Of a stretch of 55,876 nt of DNA, positions 54,192 through 55,876 are shown piece by piece. The stretch covers positions 1 through 55,876 of the forward strand of contig CALCDT010000163.1 of NCBI GenBank assembly GCA_937900425.1. The letters run 5' to 3'. The notes beneath the pieces are model-generated. The model did not search any database, was not told the origin of the DNA, and saw nothing but the letters and a program-made list of their open reading frames with translations. The DNA is from an uncultured Alphaproteobacteria bacterium. Its GTDB lineage: Bacteria; Pseudomonadota; Alphaproteobacteria; Rhizobiales; Pleomorphomonadaceae. Each line of letters begins with the position of its first letter. Position 1 is the stretch's first letter. Both the position numbers and the translations under genes were made by a program.

Positions 54192-54268
54192 TCCGGGACG
54201 GGTCCGCCGCGAAGGCGCCCGACCCACGAAAACCTGAAGACAATCCGCATTCCAAGGAGTTAGCTGAA

Positions 54269-54838
54269 ATGGAAGTCATTCTGCTCGAACGTGTCGGCCG
54301 CCTCGGCAACATGGGCGACACCGTCAAGGTCCGCGACGGCTTCGCCCGCAACTTCCTGCTGCCGCAGGGCAAGGCGCTGCGCGCCAACAAGGCCAACCGT
54401 GCCCGCTTCGAGGCCGACAAGGCCGCCCTCGTCGCCCGCAACGAGGAGCGCCGCGCCGAGGCCGAGAAGCTGAGCGTCAGCATCGACCAGCGCAGCTTCG
54501 TCGTCGTGCGCCAGGCCGCCGAGACCGGCCAGCTCTACGGGTCGGTCTCCTCGCGCGACATCGTCGACATCCTGGTCGACGCCGGTTTCCAGATCTCGCG
54601 CGCCCAGGTCGCCCTCGAGACCCCGATCAAGACCATCGGCATGCACCCGGTCACCATCCAGCTGCATCCGGAAGTCGCGGCAGGCATCACCATCAACGTC
54701 GCCCGCTCCGAGGACGAGGCCTCCCGCCAGGCCCGCGGCGAGGACCTGACCCAGCGCGACGAAGGCTTCGTGCGCGAGGTCGGCTCGATCCTCGACGAGG
54801 AAGACGACGATCGCGGCGACGAGGGCGACGAGGGCTGA
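54269..54838 (+). CDS. rplI: 50S ribosomal protein L9
   Basis: The 189-residue protein has the N-terminal rRNA-binding domain (MEVILLERVGRLGNMGDTVK, then VRDGFARNFLLPQGKA), the long connecting helix (about 40-80) and the C-terminal domain (ISRAQVALETPIKTIG). It ends in an acidic tail (EEDDDRGDEGDEG) that extends beyond the E. coli length and is seen in other alphaproteobacteria. AAGGAG precedes the ATG. Confidence 0.96.
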   Translation: MEVILLERVGRLGNMGDTVKVRDGFARNFLLPQGKALRANKANRARFEADKAALVARNEERRAEAEKLSVSIDQRSFVVVRQAAETGQLYGSVSSRDIVDILVDAGFQISRAQVALETPIKTIGMHPVTIQLHPEVAAGITINVARSEDEASRQARGEDLTQRDEGFVREVGSILDEEDDDRGDEGDEG

Positions 54839-54875
54839 GCCCTTCGCCGCCTTCGTCCGATCGCGGATCCCGCAG

Positions 54876-54906
54876 CGAGGCGCCGGCGACGGCGCCTCGT
54901 TCGTTT
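54876..54906 (+). terminator. Rho-independent terminator of the rpsF-rplI operon
   Basis: A perfect 10-bp stem (CGAGGCGCCG with CGGCGCCTCG) closes a GCGA tetraloop and is followed by TTCGTTT, 38 bases after rplI. Confidence 0.8.
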
Positions 54907-55068
54907 CCGCCTGCTCCCCGGGGGCGGCGACGCGGACCGTGCCACGCCGCCCGCGGGCTCCCGGCCGTCGAGGCCGGACGAAGTGTGCACGCGGAACGAG
55001 TCAATCGATTCGTCGCACGAACCCCGGCTTTTCTCGCCCTCCTGTTGATTAGGTGGGAAAGCGCGCGT

Positions 55069-55083
55069 GTTCGTGCTATGTTC
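55069..55083 (+). promoter_or_regulatory. Candidate LexA box upstream of dnaB
   Basis: GTTCGTGCTATGTTC fits the alphaproteobacterial SOS box GTTC-N7-GTTC exactly. It overlaps an extended -10-like TGCTATGTT (55074-55082). The start of dnaB is 284 bases downstream. Confidence 0.4.
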
Positions 55084-55366
55084 CGATAGCGCGACGACCG
55101 CGCCGGCATTGCGATGTCGCCACGGCGGTAACCTTCCGCTAACCAGATTCACCCCGGATGGAGCGGTCGCCGTTCCCTGACCGGATCGAGTCGCCGACGG
55201 GGGCGGAGCGTCGGGCAGGCGCCGCGGTCCTCTCCGGTCCGGCCGACCGGCACGTCGCGGCGGGATGGTTCCCGGCGCCGTGCGCCATTCGTTCGTTTTC
55301 AGGACCGCGCGACCGGCTCGTCCTCTGCCGCGCCCGGTCCGTCCCTTCGACCAGTCGACGAGACCC

Positions 55367-55876
55367 ATGATCGCTCCGGCCAAGAAAATCGATGACGGCG
55401 CCGCCCTCCTCCGCCTCGCCCCGCACAACGTCGAGGCCGAGCGCCAGCTGATCGGCGCCATTCTGATGAACAACGAGACGTTTTTCCGCGTCTCCGACTT
55501 CCTCGAGCCCGTGCATTTCTTCGTGGAGCCGCACCGCGTCATCTACGAGAAGGCGAGCCAGCTGATCCGCGCCGGCAAGGTCGCCTCGGCGATCACGCTC
55601 AAGAGCTTCTATCCGGCCGATCACCAGATCGCCGAGATGCCGGTGACGACCTACCTGCTGCGCCTCACCTCCGAGGCGACGACGATCATCAACGCCGAGG
55701 ACTACGGCCGCATCATCCACGACCTCGCGGTGCGGCGGAACCTGATCCGCATCGGCGAGGACATGGTCAACATCGCCTTCGACGCGCCGATCGACATGCC
55801 GCCGCGCAGCCAGATCGAGGACGCCGAGCGGCGACTGTTCGAGCTCGCCGAGACAGGCCGCTACGACGGCGGCTTC
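55367..55876 (+). CDS. dnaB: Replicative DNA helicase (5' part, cut by window)
   Basis: The first 170 residues are present, and the frame is open at the window end. The N-terminal helical domain of DnaB is clear: LAPHNVEAERQLIGAILMNN, FLEPVHFFVEPHRVIYEKA, TYLLRLTSEATTIINAEDY and IIHDLAVRRNLIRIGEDM. DnaB unwinds DNA at the replication fork as a hexamer and recruits primase. The ATPase domain lies beyond the window. Its place after rplI is the normal order in many bacteria. Confidence 0.95.
   Translation, partial: MIAPAKKIDDGAALLRLAPHNVEAERQLIGAILMNNETFFRVSDFLEPVHFFVEPHRVIYEKASQLIRAGKVASAITLKSFYPADHQIAEMPVTTYLLRLTSEATTIINAEDYGRIIHDLAVRRNLIRIGEDMVNIAFDAPIDMPPRSQIEDAERRLFELAETGRYDGGF

Larger units (their letters stand above)
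54839..55366. other. Intergenic region between rplI and dnaB
   Basis: It contains the rplI terminator and a likely dnaB promoter with a GTTC-N7-GTTC motif. No gene is supported. Confidence 0.5.

Noticed and set aside
53163..54227. 354-codon minus-strand frame opposite the DUF2232 gene
   Set aside because: The plus-strand frame has proper membrane helices and conserved context; the minus-strand one is low-complexity.
55127..55145. Second CtrA-like pair upstream of dnaB (GTAA-N7-CTAAC)
   Set aside because: Both half-sites deviate from TTAA, so it is not distinguishable from chance.

Overview
This window is chromosomal DNA from a high-GC alphaproteobacterium, most likely a member of the Hyphomicrobiales (Rhizobiales). 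The case rests on gene order. It carries a bioB-F-D-A-Z biotin operon with the alphaproteobacterial bioZ. It also has the blocks fabD-fabG-acpP-fabF-mltG-yicC-gmk, rpsF-rpsR-DUF2232-rplI-dnaB and dsbA-aroQ-accB-accC-aat, and a DctP/DctS/DctR set resembling that of Rhodobacter. No rRNA, tRNA, CRISPR array, phage or transposase gene was recognised. The genus cannot be fixed from the sequence alone.

Layout. Positions 1-6940 (minus strand) hold a large transglutaminase/DUF2126 protein, a fused ATP-grasp/alpha-E protein and a second transglutaminase cut by the window edge. This is a conserved but poorly characterised cluster. Positions 7486-11101 hold a flavin split-barrel protein, exonuclease III, and the betaine-lipid genes btaA and btaB behind a possible Pho box. 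Positions 11319-11837 are a low-GC island with one orphan ORF. Positions 11904-18049 are a complete C4-dicarboxylate TRAP system (dctM, dctQ, dctP) divergent from its sensor kinase and response regulator. Positions 18776-24858 hold a small lipoprotein and a compact DUF2892-adaptor-RND-trxC operon. A second DUF2892 gene lies on the other strand, and both DUF2892 promoters carry the same AT-rich operator-like motif. Positions 25010-38173 are housekeeping: two aminotransferases, a YaiI protein, fumarase, an L,D-transpeptidase, an M48 protease, a DsbA-like oxidoreductase, aroQ-accB-accC-aat and an Lrp-type regulator. Positions 38347-44643 hold alanine dehydrogenase and the biotin operon. Positions 44822-51841 hold gmk, yicC, mltG and the fatty-acid genes. 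Positions 52340-55876 hold the S6/S18/L9 ribosomal cluster and the start of dnaB.

Links between genes. FabD, FabG, AcpP and FabF supply acyl-ACP chains. BioZ uses malonyl-ACP to start the pimeloyl chain that BioF, A, D and B turn into biotin, and AccB carries that biotin for AccC, giving malonyl-CoA back to FabD. DctPQM imports C4-dicarboxylates and fumarase interconverts two of them. The most promising places for new biology are the transglutaminase/ATP-grasp cluster, the paired DUF2892/RND/TrxC module, the low-GC orphan, and several candidate operators (Pho, CtrA, LexA, Lrp types) found by eye.
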